Made by a program: the position numbers and the translations under genes. The notes below the pieces were generated by a model. The model was not told the DNA's origin. It was given only the letters and a program-made list of their open reading frames with translations, and did not search any database. Source: CAZYME01 sp964648115 (GTDB lineage: Bacteria; Pseudomonadota; Gammaproteobacteria; Legionellales; Legionellaceae). From it: 40,580 nt of DNA. The stretch spans positions 1-40,580 of the forward strand of contig CAZYME010000023.1 in the NCBI GenBank assembly GCA_964648115.1, read 5' to 3'. Below are positions 8,121 to 16,678 of this stretch, piece after piece (position 1 is the first letter of the stretch; every line of letters begins with the position of its first letter).

Positions 8121-9029
8121 ATGACCGAATCTCATCAGCATGAGCACAGACATGCGCATCTGGCACCAACCTTTAATAAAGCTTTTTTAATAGCGATTAT
8201 TGCCAATGGCCTGTTCGTTATTTGCCAGATTATTTTTGCACGTATGGCCCACTCTACCAGCTTGCTGGCCGATGCCGTCCATAACTTTGGTGATGTCTTA
8301 AGTTTAATCTTTGCTTGGATTGCTCAGGGTCTACTTAAACGGGCGCCTACTGAGCGCTCGACATATGGTATGAAAAAAACCTCTATTTTGACGGCGCTGG
8401 GTAATGGCTTATTGCTAGTTTTTACCTGTGGAATCATTGCAACGGAAGCGGTATACAAATTTCTGACGCCCTCTACCGTGGATGCCAGTTCGGTGATGGT
8501 GGTTGCTGCTATTGGAATTGTTATTAATGCTGGGACTGCGGCTTTGTTTTTGCGAGGTGCAAATGATTTGAATATCCGTGCTGCATTTTTGCATCTAGTA
8601 TATGATGCGGTAGTGTCGGTAGGTGTGGTTTTAACCGCGGGTCTTTTATATTTGACAGGGTGGTTATGGCTTGATCCACTGGTTGGATTATTGATTGCTG
8701 GTATTATTCTCAAAGGGACGTGGTCTTTATTTTCTGATAGTTTTCGTTTAATAATTGATGGCGTTCCACGTGGTATTGCGTTAAATGCAGTGGGTGAGTT
8801 GTTGAAAAGCCAGCCCGGCGTGCGAGGTGTGCATGATCTACATGTTTGGGCATTAAGTACGCAAGAGAATGCTTTGTCAGTGCATTTATGGATGCCAGAT
8901 GAGCAACTCACCGACGATGCGCGCCAAGTGCTTAGTCGTCGCTTACAAGAGGAGCATCAAATTCATCACACTACGATACAAGTAGAACGCAGCCAAATTT
9001 CTTGTGCAGAGGGATGTGCACTTTTTTAA
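8121..9029 (+). CDS. Cation diffusion facilitator, zinc exporter type
   Basis: An inner-membrane metal/proton antiporter of the CDF family, 302 residues, most like the ZitB/CzcD zinc group. The N-terminus is His-rich (HQHEHRHAH). Six hydrophobic segments follow. The metal site is formed by H54 and D58 in ADAVHNFGD and H158 and D162 in HLVYD; His in the first motif is usual for zinc-selective members. A cytoplasmic C-terminal domain follows (GVRGVHDLHVWALS), ending in two Cys residues (SCAEGCALF). It starts two bases after queH and is likely co-transcribed with it. A 33-bp inverted repeat lies just downstream. The metal is inferred, not proven. Confidence 0.9.
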   Translation: MTESHQHEHRHAHLAPTFNKAFLIAIIANGLFVICQIIFARMAHSTSLLADAVHNFGDVLSLIFAWIAQGLLKRAPTERSTYGMKKTSILTALGNGLLLVFTCGIIATEAVYKFLTPSTVDASSVMVVAAIGIVINAGTAALFLRGANDLNIRAAFLHLVYDAVVSVGVVLTAGLLYLTGWLWLDPLVGLLIAGIILKGTWSLFSDSFRLIIDGVPRGIALNAVGELLKSQPGVRGVHDLHVWALSTQENALSVHLWMPDEQLTDDARQVLSRRLQEEHQIHHTTIQVERSQISCAEGCALF

Positions 9030-9040
9030 CTGACGTGGGT

Positions 9041-9128
9041 TCCGAGCCGCGACCGTAAGGAAGCGGAACAGTTGGCTTACCACTGATGCCACAGCAACTG
9101 CTCCGCTTCCTTACGGTCGCGGCTCGGA
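9041..9128. repeat. 33-bp inverted repeat hairpin (family D)
   Basis: Arms at 9041-9073 and 9096-9128 are complementary at 32 of 33 positions, with a 22-base loop. The arm starts TCCGAGCCGCGACCG and ends in CAGTT. TTTTATTT follows the right arm, so it could act as a terminator for the CDF gene. It ends only 18 bases before the next start codon, so it would also sit in the leader of the outer-membrane protein gene if transcription reads through. The stem is far longer than an ordinary terminator and resembles REP-type elements. Confidence 0.85.
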
Positions 9129-9146
9129 TTTTATTTAGGGAGCTCC

Positions 9147-10010
9147 ATGCGTACCAACCGGATTTTTATCTTTTTTTTCTTATCAATAGTATCGTTTTCA
9201 TTATTTCCAACCTCAGCTTTTAAAGGTTTTTATCTGGGAGGTGCGGCAGGTGGCTCTTTTTTGACAGCGCAAGAAAATACATCTTCGCAAATAATTGTGG
9301 ATTTCCCCTTGGATACCTTAGGAAACCGTGTGAGGACGACTGTACCTGCGAATTTGGAGGCGAGCTTAAGAGATAATTCTGGTATGGGAGCGTTATATGT
9401 AGGTTATGGCCTAGACATAAATTTTTTATATTTAGGTGCAGAAGCGTTCGTTAATTTTGCTAGTTACAAGCTGCATAATTCTGGAAGTTTTAGTACGGAG
9501 CAATTTTTGGCCCTTAATATTCAGACTTATAGCGCCGCTAATAATTGGGAGGAGAATACTAAGTTCAGCCAGACTCAATATGGTTTAGATTTTCGTCCAG
9601 GTATTCTTATCAAACCAGAAATGTTGCTGTTTGGGCGAGTCGGATTCGCAAGAAGTGGAATAACTCAATCCAGTGATTTACAGGGTACGGTGGTGTATGT
9701 AGCGTCGAGAAGTGAGAGTAACAATTTTTTTGAGTTGAGCTCTTCCACTACTATCAACAAAATTGCTCTGCGTTTAGGTGGGGGATTTGAATATCATTTT
9801 AGCCCTAAATACTCACTAAGAATGGATTATATACATGTGGATTACGGTAAGATTAGTACAACGGGTGTGACAAATAATGGTATTACTTCGAGCGTAGGGC
9901 TCTTAGGTTATAGGCTTAATAATGGCACACTGTCAGTTACCAATGCTGCAGCTCTTAGATCAATTTCTTCCAATGCTGTGACCATAGGTTTGAGCTATTA
10001 TTTTTCGTAG
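9147..10010 (+). CDS. Outer-membrane beta-barrel protein, opacity/OmpA-like
   Basis: A 287-residue exported protein. An N-terminal signal peptide is clear (MRTNRIFIFFFLSIVSFSL, cleavage probably after PTSA). The mature part opens with FKGFYLGGAAGGSF, the pattern typical of small porin-like barrels (opacity family), and contains alternating amphipathic strands such as YGLDFRPGILI, LLFGRVGFARSG and YSLRMDYIHVDYG. It ends with the barrel signature GLSYYFS, a terminal aromatic residue near the end as BAM recognition expects. A good ribosome site (AGGGAG, four bases from ATG) supports the start. Function beyond a surface barrel is unknown; adhesion or permeability roles are possible. Confidence 0.82.
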   Translation: MRTNRIFIFFFLSIVSFSLFPTSAFKGFYLGGAAGGSFLTAQENTSSQIIVDFPLDTLGNRVRTTVPANLEASLRDNSGMGALYVGYGLDINFLYLGAEAFVNFASYKLHNSGSFSTEQFLALNIQTYSAANNWEENTKFSQTQYGLDFRPGILIKPEMLLFGRVGFARSGITQSSDLQGTVVYVASRSESNNFFELSSSTTINKIALRLGGGFEYHFSPKYSLRMDYIHVDYGKISTTGVTNNGITSSVGLLGYRLNNGTLSVTNAAALRSISSNAVTIGLSYYFS

Positions 10011-10017
10011 CGACTGC

Positions 10018-10056
10018 TCCAGGCTACGATCTACACGATAACGATCGTAGCCTGGA
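10018..10056. repeat. 13-bp perfect inverted repeat
   Basis: TCCAGGCTACGAT at 10018-10030 is exactly complementary to 10044-10056, with a 13-base loop, eight bases after the barrel-protein stop. The sequence after it (TGGCCGCAAAGCGGATATCCGGA) forms smaller hairpins. There is no T-run, so it looks like a palindromic repeat of the same general type as those near 22.0 and 28.2 kb, though it may slow polymerase. The rest of the gap to 10280 shows no convincing gene. Confidence 0.6.
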
Positions 10057-10243
10057 TGGCCGCAAAGCGGATATCCGGATTTCCACAACCAAAGATACGT
10101 TAACCTGGTCAACTAAAAAAAGGATTTTGACCAAAAGTGTCATCTCCAGAAGCGGCATTTGAATCAGGAAATGAAAAATCTAAAGTCACACCATTCATCC
10201 ATGACAGAATTGGAGCGCATAGGCGTCAACGTAAAGAAGCATT

Positions 10244-10273
10244 GTAGGGTGGGTAGAGCGAAGCGCGCCCACC
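10244..10273. repeat. Short palindromic repeat at the hemY 3' end
   Basis: GTAGGGTGGGTAGAGCGAAG followed by CGCGCCCACC, with stem 10248-10253 paired with 10268-10273. This resembles the widespread GTAGGGTGGGC...GCCCACC repeat of many proteobacterial genomes. It begins seven bases beyond the hemY stop and lies where a terminator of the hem operon would be. Confidence 0.5.
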
Positions 10274-10280
10274 TGGGTCC

Positions 10281-11459
10281 TTATTGTTTTGTTGCCAACA
10301 GCAAACCTCGACGGTATGCATCACACGCACCCGTGGGATCGTTCAGTTGCTCAAGAAGTTTTCCTAACTCCATATAAGTTTCCGGTGTTGCTCCAAATTC
10401 AATGCTTTGCTCAAAATACATTTTGGCCTTACCCCATAAATTTTGAATTTTGCCTAAACGACCCAAGCATAAAAACAAAGCAGCAGAATGAGATTGACCT
10501 TTCAATAGTGACTCAGCAAAACTGAGTTGCGTATCGTTGCAATTAATTTGGCCATAGATATCAATCAGTTGTTCATTAAACTCGTTGCTAAGGCAGCGCC
10601 GCAACAACGCTTCTGCTTTTGCATCTTGATTTTTATTTAACAAATAGCGACTGTACTCCGCCATCAATTCATGGTCATGACTTAAATTTTTAGGTAATGC
10701 GGCGATGTAATCGATGAGAGCTTGTGATTGATCTTGTTTAATGAGATCGACAAGGCCTTGAAGATACGCCTGATGTTGCAGCCGTTGATAAGCATTCCCT
10801 GACACAACCTGGTTGCGTTTTAACTCAGGTAAAAGTGCAATTAATTGCGGCCAATCTTTCACTTCTTCATAAAGTTGCATTAATAATTTCAGGACATACG
10901 GATGATGAGGGGCTAAGTCTTGTAAATGCCGCAATGTTGCCAGGGCTTGTTCCCATTGGTGGTTGGCGAGTTGTAATTGGGCTTGGGTTAACTCCACGGC
11001 TATTTTTGCTTCAGGCATGGATTGTTGCGCTTCTCGTAAATAATCATCACGAAGCTTATTATCGCCCATCTCTTGGGCTGCTCGAGCGGCAGTTAAATAG
11101 TTAAGTAGCGGCGTTTCTGTATCAGGCAATGCTTTAATCAAGTGGTTTTTAGCTTGTTGCCAATGTCCCTCACTAAACTCAATAAGGCCTTGTCGTGTTG
11201 TGGCTTGAGCATGTTGAACACGACGTCTAGCCCGCCAACTGCTCCATGAAGCGGGAAGATGAATCATCCAATGTAACCATAGTAACAGCGTATGTAAGAC
11301 AATAAACACCAACATCAAACCCACAATGGCGACCCAAACAGTCGTTTCAATAGTCCAATGATGAATTGCTATCAAAAGATAGCCAGGGTCGTGTTGTAAT
11401 TGTATACCTAGCCATACTGACGATAGCAATAATAGAAAAATCAATAAGGCTCGAATCAT
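10281..11459 (-). CDS. hemY: HemY-like inner-membrane TPR protein
   Basis: A 392-residue protein with two N-terminal membrane segments (about residues 1-25 and 40-65), as in the HemY_N domain, followed by a cytoplasmic helical region of tetratricopeptide-like repeats (for example ALATLRHLQDLAPHHPYVLK and a C-terminal repeat ending LGKLLEQLNDPTGACDAYRRG). It is the last gene of hemC-hemD-hemX-hemY, the usual gammaproteobacterial order. Its start codon shares one base with the hemX stop. HemY is not the protoporphyrinogen oxidase of the same name in Bacillus; its exact role in late haem synthesis is unsettled. Confidence 0.9.
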   Translation of the reverse strand: MIRALLIFLLLLSSVWLGIQLQHDPGYLLIAIHHWTIETTVWVAIVGLMLVFIVLHTLLLWLHWMIHLPASWSSWRARRRVQHAQATTRQGLIEFSEGHWQQAKNHLIKALPDTETPLLNYLTAARAAQEMGDNKLRDDYLREAQQSMPEAKIAVELTQAQLQLANHQWEQALATLRHLQDLAPHHPYVLKLLMQLYEEVKDWPQLIALLPELKRNQVVSGNAYQRLQHQAYLQGLVDLIKQDQSQALIDYIAALPKNLSHDHELMAEYSRYLLNKNQDAKAEALLRRCLSNEFNEQLIDIYGQINCNDTQLSFAESLLKGQSHSAALFLCLGRLGKIQNLWGKAKMYFEQSIEFGATPETYMELGKLLEQLNDPTGACDAYRRGLLLATKQ

Positions 11460-12517
11460 TATGGGGTTTCTCCTGCTGCGGGCACCAGTGTATTTTTGGA
11501 TTCAATGAGCTGATTCAGTAAGGGCAATGACTGCTCTAGAATAGGTTTTTGTTGGATAAGGTGTATCTGTTGTAAGCTTTGCAATTGTTTAACAAGTGCA
11601 TCGCTCACTGCAGTGTTTGGCTCAAAGGCTCGGTTAATATTTTTAAGCGCTTGAGCTAATGAAAATTGGTAAATAGCTTCGTTGTTTTGTAATGCTGCCC
11701 ACTGTGCTTCTTGCAAATTTAAACGGATACCTTCGCGTAGCATAGATTCATATGCTGGTGAGGGTAACGGGAGAATATCTTCATCATGACGACGCACAAC
11801 AACGAGTTTTTCAAGTAATCCAACACTTTCTTTCAAACGTTCGCGCCAGGCTGAGGAGGTTGCCTTGGGAGTAGTAATTTTTTCCGCTGCAGCGATGGTG
11901 GGTTTAAGTTCTAAATTAGCTATCACACTTTGAGCAGCATCTAACTTGCTAAGCAAGCCTGCGGTATCAATTTTAGGCATGGTTTGTAATAGGGTTATTT
12001 CTTTGCTGATGGCTTGCCTTACGAGAAAGGAGCGTTGATCGTGCACATCGGCCAATAGTGCATCAGCTTGCTGTAAGATGGCCACAGTTGTATCCGTGTT
12101 GTCACTCCAGTGAGCGTTAATTTGTGCCAACTCAAGACAATAACGTGCTTTAAGGAGCAGCCAATCTTTTGTTTGATATAAGCGCTGCTGAACAGCATTT
12201 TGTAGGCTTCTATCCAGAGTATTTATTTTGTTATGGAGTTTCTCTTGCGATGCGTTGACAACTTTCATCGTGCTGTCTATCTGTGTTTCATTATCGTTTT
12301 GTTGTTGCTTCAAGGTGTTAATTTGACTGAGTAGAGTATTTATTTGTTGAGTGGTTACCTGGCGAAATTGCAGATTCGTATATATGGCATAGATGGAGCA
12401 GGCTACTGCGATGACGATGATCACTGCGCTTATGAAACACCGGTGTTTATTATTTTCACCACAGGCTTGTGGTTCTGTAGATGACGATGGAATCTTCGCA
12501 TCAGTGCTGTTTGTCAT
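11459..12517 (-). CDS. hemX: HemX-like membrane protein
   Basis: A 352-residue protein with a short cytoplasmic head, one membrane segment (about residues 30-48), then a coiled-coil region rich in Gln and Asn (QINTLLSQINTLKQQQNDN) and a helical periplasmic domain including RLYQTKDWLLLKARYCLELA, typical of the HemX family. Some databases call this family uroporphyrinogen-III C-methyltransferase, but no methyltransferase motif is present. AAGGA lies seven bases before the start. The gene overlaps the end of hemD by 17 bases and touches hemY, so it is translationally linked in the hem operon. Confidence 0.9.
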   Translation of the reverse strand: MTNSTDAKIPSSSTEPQACGENNKHRCFISAVIIVIAVACSIYAIYTNLQFRQVTTQQINTLLSQINTLKQQQNDNETQIDSTMKVVNASQEKLHNKINTLDRSLQNAVQQRLYQTKDWLLLKARYCLELAQINAHWSDNTDTTVAILQQADALLADVHDQRSFLVRQAISKEITLLQTMPKIDTAGLLSKLDAAQSVIANLELKPTIAAAEKITTPKATSSAWRERLKESVGLLEKLVVVRRHDEDILPLPSPAYESMLREGIRLNLQEAQWAALQNNEAIYQFSLAQALKNINRAFEPNTAVSDALVKQLQSLQQIHLIQQKPILEQSLPLLNQLIESKNTLVPAAGETP

Positions 12518-13283
12518 GGGTTAATCCTTGGTTGTAAAATTCAAGTGCACTAACTATGGTATCGTAGTGGCTAACTATAATAGTCTGTATACCTAGTTGC
12601 GAAGCCTCTTCAGCTAAACGTTCACTGATAACCAAGCATGGTGTTCTGCGAATCCAGGTGTGGGCATCCTCTTTCAACAATATAAAAAGATTGTTCATCG
12701 CTTGTTGGCTTGTAAACAGTATAATATCCACGACGTTATCATGCCACAGTGAATGAGTATATTGTGGGTTGGCAGTGGGTAAAATGCGGCGATAAACCTC
12801 TACCGAGATCACGTTTGCATTGCGCTGCAGTAATGTATTTGTTATCTCCTCTCTTCCTCCTTCGCCCTTGATTAACAATATAGTCTGATTCCTCACGTCT
12901 TGCAGCGAGTCTAGTTGCAAAAGATGCTCACTGTCAGCCTTAGAAGGAGTGTTATCAACACGTATACCCCATTTTACTAATGCTGCAGCACTCGCTTTGC
13001 CGATGGCAGTCGTTTGTATTGTAGAGGGCCATCGTAATCCTCGATCCTTTAATTTGGCGCAAAAGTGCTGAGCTGCATTGCTACTAATAAAAATGGCATG
13101 TTGCACCTCGGATAAACTCGGCAACGCTTCTAACCAGTCAGTGGATACGGGTTCAATGGCTAAGGTAGGGAAGTCTACAGACGTTCCACCAGCTTCATGA
13201 ATTGCTTGGCTTAAGATCTTGCCTTGTTCTAATGGCCGAGTATTGAGAACGCGCAAGCCCCGGAGCTTGTTATGCCCGCTCAT
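12501..13283 (-). CDS. hemD: Uroporphyrinogen-III synthase
   Basis: Closes and inverts ring D of hydroxymethylbilane to give uroporphyrinogen III. The 260-residue protein has the two-domain HemD shape, starting with LRGLRVLNTRPLEQGKILS and including HAIFISSNAAQHF, TTAIGKASAAALVKWGI and DIILFTSQQAMNNLF, the segments normally lining the cleft. HemD sequences diverge strongly, so identification rests on these plus position. The start at 13283 forms ATGA with the hemC stop; an upstream in-frame start would run far into hemC and lacks support. Confidence 0.92.
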   Translation of the reverse strand: MSGHNKLRGLRVLNTRPLEQGKILSQAIHEAGGTSVDFPTLAIEPVSTDWLEALPSLSEVQHAIFISSNAAQHFCAKLKDRGLRWPSTIQTTAIGKASAAALVKWGIRVDNTPSKADSEHLLQLDSLQDVRNQTILLIKGEGGREEITNTLLQRNANVISVEVYRRILPTANPQYTHSLWHDNVVDIILFTSQQAMNNLFILLKEDAHTWIRRTPCLVISERLAEEASQLGIQTIIVSHYDTIVSALEFYNQGLTHDKQH

Positions 13284-14212
13284 GATGAGGGGGGAGCAGC
13301 TAGCAACTCTGCGGCCCCGCTCGCTAATAAAGCGCTTGCGCATTTATCGGCTAAGCTTATTGCGTCTTGTTGAGGACCACATTGACGATTGCTAATGACA
13401 ATTTTGCCATCCATTGTTGCTACCTTCGCACGTAATAGTAGCTGTGCATTTTCTACAAGGTTGCAAAAGACGGCGACGGGTACATGGCAATTACCACCCA
13501 ATAATGCATTCACATGCCGCTCGGTGTTGACACAAAGCGCAGAAATAGCATCATTTAAAGGACTAATAAATTGTTTTAACTCCTCATCTTCTACACGGCA
13601 CTCAATTCCTAGCGCGCCTTGCCCGCAAGCTGGCAGCATCACTTGCGTGCTAAGGATTTCCGTAATCATGGTATCCATTGCCATGCGCTCAAGACCTGCC
13701 ACTGCGAGAATAATGCCATCATACTCACCCGACTGCAGTTTAGCTGCTCGTGTTTGAATGTTGCCGCGCAGTGTTTTGATCTTTAAATCAGGGCGTACAG
13801 CAAGCAGCTGTGATTGACGACGCAAACTTGCGGTCCCAATGGTAGCTCCAGAAGGTAAATTATCTAAGCCTTTATAGGCTGGACTCACTAGTGCATCTAA
13901 GGGATTATGCCGGGTACAAATTGCGGCAAGGCATAGGCCTGGGGGAAACGTTGCTGGCACGTCTTTCATCGAGTGCACTGCCAAATCTGCACGTTTGTCG
14001 AGCAGCGCCTCCTCTAGTTCTTTAACAAATAACCCCTTACCACCGGTAGCTGATAATTTTTCATTGAGAAATTTGTCTCCAGAGGTCACCATAGGTATTA
14101 ACTCTATATGGAGCGACGGCCAATGTTGCAAGAGCAATTCGCGGATGTGATTGGCTTGCCATAAGGCCAGAGGGCTTTTACGTGTAGCGATACGTAGTAT
14201 TTTTTTAGACAT
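13280..14212 (-). CDS. hemC: Porphobilinogen deaminase (hydroxymethylbilane synthase)
   Basis: Polymerises four porphobilinogen units into hydroxymethylbilane. The 310-residue protein carries the catalytic Asp in HSMKDVP (D84), the arginine-rich substrate segment TASLRRQSQL, and the cofactor-binding Cys in LLGGNCHVPVAV (C242). It is first in hemC-hemD-hemX-hemY. The promoter should lie in the 70-bp gap shared with the divergent sensor-kinase gene, where an ATTATAAT palindrome at 14240-14247 could give a -10 box in each direction. Confidence 0.97.
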   Translation of the reverse strand: MSKKILRIATRKSPLALWQANHIRELLLQHWPSLHIELIPMVTSGDKFLNEKLSATGGKGLFVKELEEALLDKRADLAVHSMKDVPATFPPGLCLAAICTRHNPLDALVSPAYKGLDNLPSGATIGTASLRRQSQLLAVRPDLKIKTLRGNIQTRAAKLQSGEYDGIILAVAGLERMAMDTMITEILSTQVMLPACGQGALGIECRVEDEELKQFISPLNDAISALCVNTERHVNALLGGNCHVPVAVFCNLVENAQLLLRAKVATMDGKIVISNRQCGPQQDAISLADKCASALLASGAAELLAAPPSS

Positions 14213-14239
14213 GAATGACGATACGCCAGTTTTAGACGT

Positions 14240-14247
14240 ATTATAAT
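14240..14247. promoter_or_regulatory. Palindromic -10 box shared by divergent promoters
   Basis: ATTATAAT reads the same on both strands, giving TATAAT at 14242-14247 (plus, 35 bases before the kinase start) and at 14240-14245 (minus, 27 bases before the hemC start). Neither side has a good TTGACA-like -35 box at the usual distance, so this is a candidate only. Confidence 0.35.
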
Positions 14248-14282
14248 AACATGGCTACTCATGTTCATTGGAACAGATCGAG

Positions 14283-15587
14283 ATGAAATCTATAAAAAAA
14301 ATAGTGAACTACCTTGACCATTCGATGCAACGGAGTCTCTCTAGCTCCTCCCATCAGCTAGTTGCAGTAGGTGGCATGGCGTTTTTGGGTTTCCCACTCT
14401 TCTATTGGATTTGGTCTGTATGGTTCCCCCAGCCTTATGAAAATTTATGGTTACGATTAATAGGCAGCTTGCTGGGTTTGGGTTTGATCTTAACACCATA
14501 TTGGCCTGCTGCTAGTAAGCCATATATGCCTTGGTATTGGTTTTTAACTATTCTTTATGCTTTACCATTTTTTTTCGCACATTCCTTTTTAATGAACCAA
14601 GCTAGTGTTATTTCTGCTATGTCATTATTGTGCAGTATATTTATTCTAGTGTTGTTGGTCGATTTTTTTAGTTTATCTATTTTATTAGTGTTAGGTTGGG
14701 GGTTGGCTTTTCTCTGCTATTACCTAACCTCTCCAACCATCTATTTTGGCGATGAGCACATAGAAATAGGTTTAATAGTTGTTTTTGTTGTGGTGGCAGG
14801 CACGACAGTTAACTACAAAACAGCGATGCTACAGCAGCAACGTCTAGCTGGGATGGCTGCTGCTGCTGGAATGATAGCACATGAGCTACGCACACCTTTG
14901 CTGGGAATTAGAAGTGGAGCACAAGCCATGGCAACTTATTCACCCATGTTGTTTAGTGCTTATAATTTGGCCAAAGAGCATGGGATATTAACCGCATCTA
15001 TTCGTGAAAATCGCTTGCGCCAGCTTGAAGGTGTTAGTGAGCGCATTATTAGCGAAATCGATTACGCAAATACCATTATAGACATGTTACTTATCAAGGC
15101 TGGGCGAGAAAACACCTTGGAAAATTGTGTATTGGAGCCGTGTTCTATGGCTGAATGTTTGAGCGAAGCAATCGCTAGGTATCCTTTTCAATCGGCTAGT
15201 ACACGTGCCCTTGTAAATTGGCAGGGAGATTTTCAATTTAACGGGTCCAAGCTATTGATGCAGCACGTGTTATTTAATTTACTGAAAAATGCTTTATATG
15301 TAATAGCAACGGCTCAGCGCGGTGAAATTACCATTTGGACAGAACAGGGGAAGAAACACAATTACCTATATTTTCAGGATACAGGAAAAGGGATGTCACC
15401 TCTGCAATTATCGCGATTGTTTGATCATTTTTATACAACTACCTTCATGGGCACAGGAATTGGTCTATCATTTTGTAAACTGGTGATGAAACGGTTTGGT
15501 GGAAATATAGACTGTAAAGCTGAGGAAGGAGCGCACCCATATACAAAATTTATTCTATCGTTCCCGCTGTTTGAATATAGTACATGA
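14283..15587 (+). CDS. LqsS/CqsS-like quorum-sensing histidine kinase
   Basis: A membrane sensor kinase of 434 residues. The N-terminus holds about six membrane segments with a pattern I recognise from the CqsS (Vibrio) and LqsS (Legionella) sensors of alpha-hydroxyketone signals: FLGFPLFYWIWSVWFPQPYE, then LPFFFAHSFLMNQ. The HisKA domain has the phospho-acceptor H200 in GMIAHELRTPLLGI. The ATPase domain has the N box (FNLLKNALYV), DTGKGM and GTGIGL. It ends there with no receiver domain, unlike Vibrio CqsS and like Legionella LqsS. ATG at 14283 is preferred; a TTG five codons upstream is possible. The response regulator starts 52 bases downstream. No lqsA/cqsA-type synthase gene is in the window. 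Confidence 0.85.
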   Translation: MKSIKKIVNYLDHSMQRSLSSSSHQLVAVGGMAFLGFPLFYWIWSVWFPQPYENLWLRLIGSLLGLGLILTPYWPAASKPYMPWYWFLTILYALPFFFAHSFLMNQASVISAMSLLCSIFILVLLVDFFSLSILLVLGWGLAFLCYYLTSPTIYFGDEHIEIGLIVVFVVVAGTTVNYKTAMLQQQRLAGMAAAAGMIAHELRTPLLGIRSGAQAMATYSPMLFSAYNLAKEHGILTASIRENRLRQLEGVSERIISEIDYANTIIDMLLIKAGRENTLENCVLEPCSMAECLSEAIARYPFQSASTRALVNWQGDFQFNGSKLLMQHVLFNLLKNALYVIATAQRGEITIWTEQGKKHNYLYFQDTGKGMSPLQLSRLFDHFYTTTFMGTGIGLSFCKLVMKRFGGNIDCKAEEGAHPYTKFILSFPLFEYST

Positions 15588-15639
15588 TTGTGGTATTTTA
15601 TAATTAATGTGCACAAGCGGCACAAGCTCAGGAGGAGCT

Positions 15640-16671
15640 ATGCAACATTTTTCGATTCCCACTTGCTATTTTCCTAGTACGGCGTTGTTTCTTGATGACA
15701 GCCATGATTTTTTATTGAATTTTGTCTTGCAGCTAGATGAGGCAGTAGCCTATCGAATCTTTGATGCTCCGCGCAAAGCGTTAGATTACATTCATAATAA
15801 ACGTTGCGAGCTAGAGCTGGTTAGCCAACATTGCTTGAGTGAATACACGGAAGCTAAAAACAGCCCTTTGACCAACCAAACGATTAATCTTGATTTGGCC
15901 GCTATCCATGCGGAGGTCTATAACCCTCATCGTTTTTCTGAGATTTCGGTAGTTGTTGTAGATTATGCTATGCCTGGCATGGATGGATTGGAGTTCTGTC
16001 GTCGCATAGAAAATGCCAACATAAAAAAAATTCTTTTGACGGGTCAGGCAGATGAAAAATTGGCTATTGCTGCCTTTAACGAAGGATTAATTGATAGATA
16101 CGTTAAGAAAAGCGATATCAACGCAATAGAGCAAATCACTAAAAGTATTTATGATTTGCAGTTACAGTATTTTCAGTCAATGTCCGACATGGTTGTTCGC
16201 ATGTTGTCCGTGACTTCACCTGGCTGTTTGCACGATAAAGAATTCGGTCATTTTTTTCGCCAACTTCGAGAAGAGAAAGGCATTATTGAATATTATCTTA
16301 TCGATAATTCCGGTAGCTTTATGATGTTAGATGATGATGCGGATGTCAGTTTCTTAATTGTTAAAAGTGAAGAAGATGCTCGTTTACACCGGGAGTTTGC
16401 ATTGAGTCATGGAGCAAGCCAAGAACTCCTTGATCAGCTCGCAATGGGTGAAAAAATCCCTGGTTTTTGGCAAGCAAAAGCATCCGTACCGCAATGGAAA
16501 GACTGGTCCGATTGTTTGGTGTCAGCTAACCGATTTGTATCAAATGAAACCTATTACTATGCTTACTTAAAAGGCAAAGCGCCATTTGATATTCGCCAGC
16601 AAAAGATACTCTCTTATAATCGTTACTTAGAAGAGCTAGATGCAGAAGCACTTTTAATGGACGAAGCTTAG
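15640..16671 (+). CDS. LqsR-like response regulator with unusual C-terminal domain
   Basis: A 343-residue response regulator. Receiver residues are recognisable: acidic pair D19-D20 in LFLDDSHDF, phospho-acceptor D108 in VVVVDYAMPGMDGLEF, and the RYVKKSD lysine near 160. D108 lies about 50 residues later than in ordinary receivers because of an insertion between the first strands and the active-site strand. The C-terminal 170 residues contain no helix-turn-helix, GGDEF or HD motif; conserved-looking stretches include EYYLIDNSGSFMMLD, FLIVKSEEDA and KILSYNRYLEEL. The architecture resembles Legionella LqsR, an unusual output protein, but I cannot prove orthology here. AGGAGG four bases before ATG 15640 fixes the start. 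It follows the kinase and should be its partner. Confidence 0.8.
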   Translation: MQHFSIPTCYFPSTALFLDDSHDFLLNFVLQLDEAVAYRIFDAPRKALDYIHNKRCELELVSQHCLSEYTEAKNSPLTNQTINLDLAAIHAEVYNPHRFSEISVVVVDYAMPGMDGLEFCRRIENANIKKILLTGQADEKLAIAAFNEGLIDRYVKKSDINAIEQITKSIYDLQLQYFQSMSDMVVRMLSVTSPGCLHDKEFGHFFRQLREEKGIIEYYLIDNSGSFMMLDDDADVSFLIVKSEEDARLHREFALSHGASQELLDQLAMGEKIPGFWQAKASVPQWKDWSDCLVSANRFVSNETYYYAYLKGKAPFDIRQQKILSYNRYLEELDAEALLMDEA

Positions 16672-16678
16672 GGCTTGT

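Noticed and set aside
8324..8911. A 195-codon minus-strand open frame opposite the CDF gene
   Set aside because: Shadow of a well-supported transporter; no ribosome site and no recognisable domain.
10109..10210. A short minus-strand frame (MNGVTLDFSFPDSNAASGDD region) between the barrel gene and hemY
   Set aside because: Only about 38 codons between stops. It could be a gene relic, but is too short to call.
13284..13343. Longer hemD start 20 codons upstream
   Set aside because: It would overlap hemC heavily; the ATGA junction at 13280-13283 is the usual operon arrangement.
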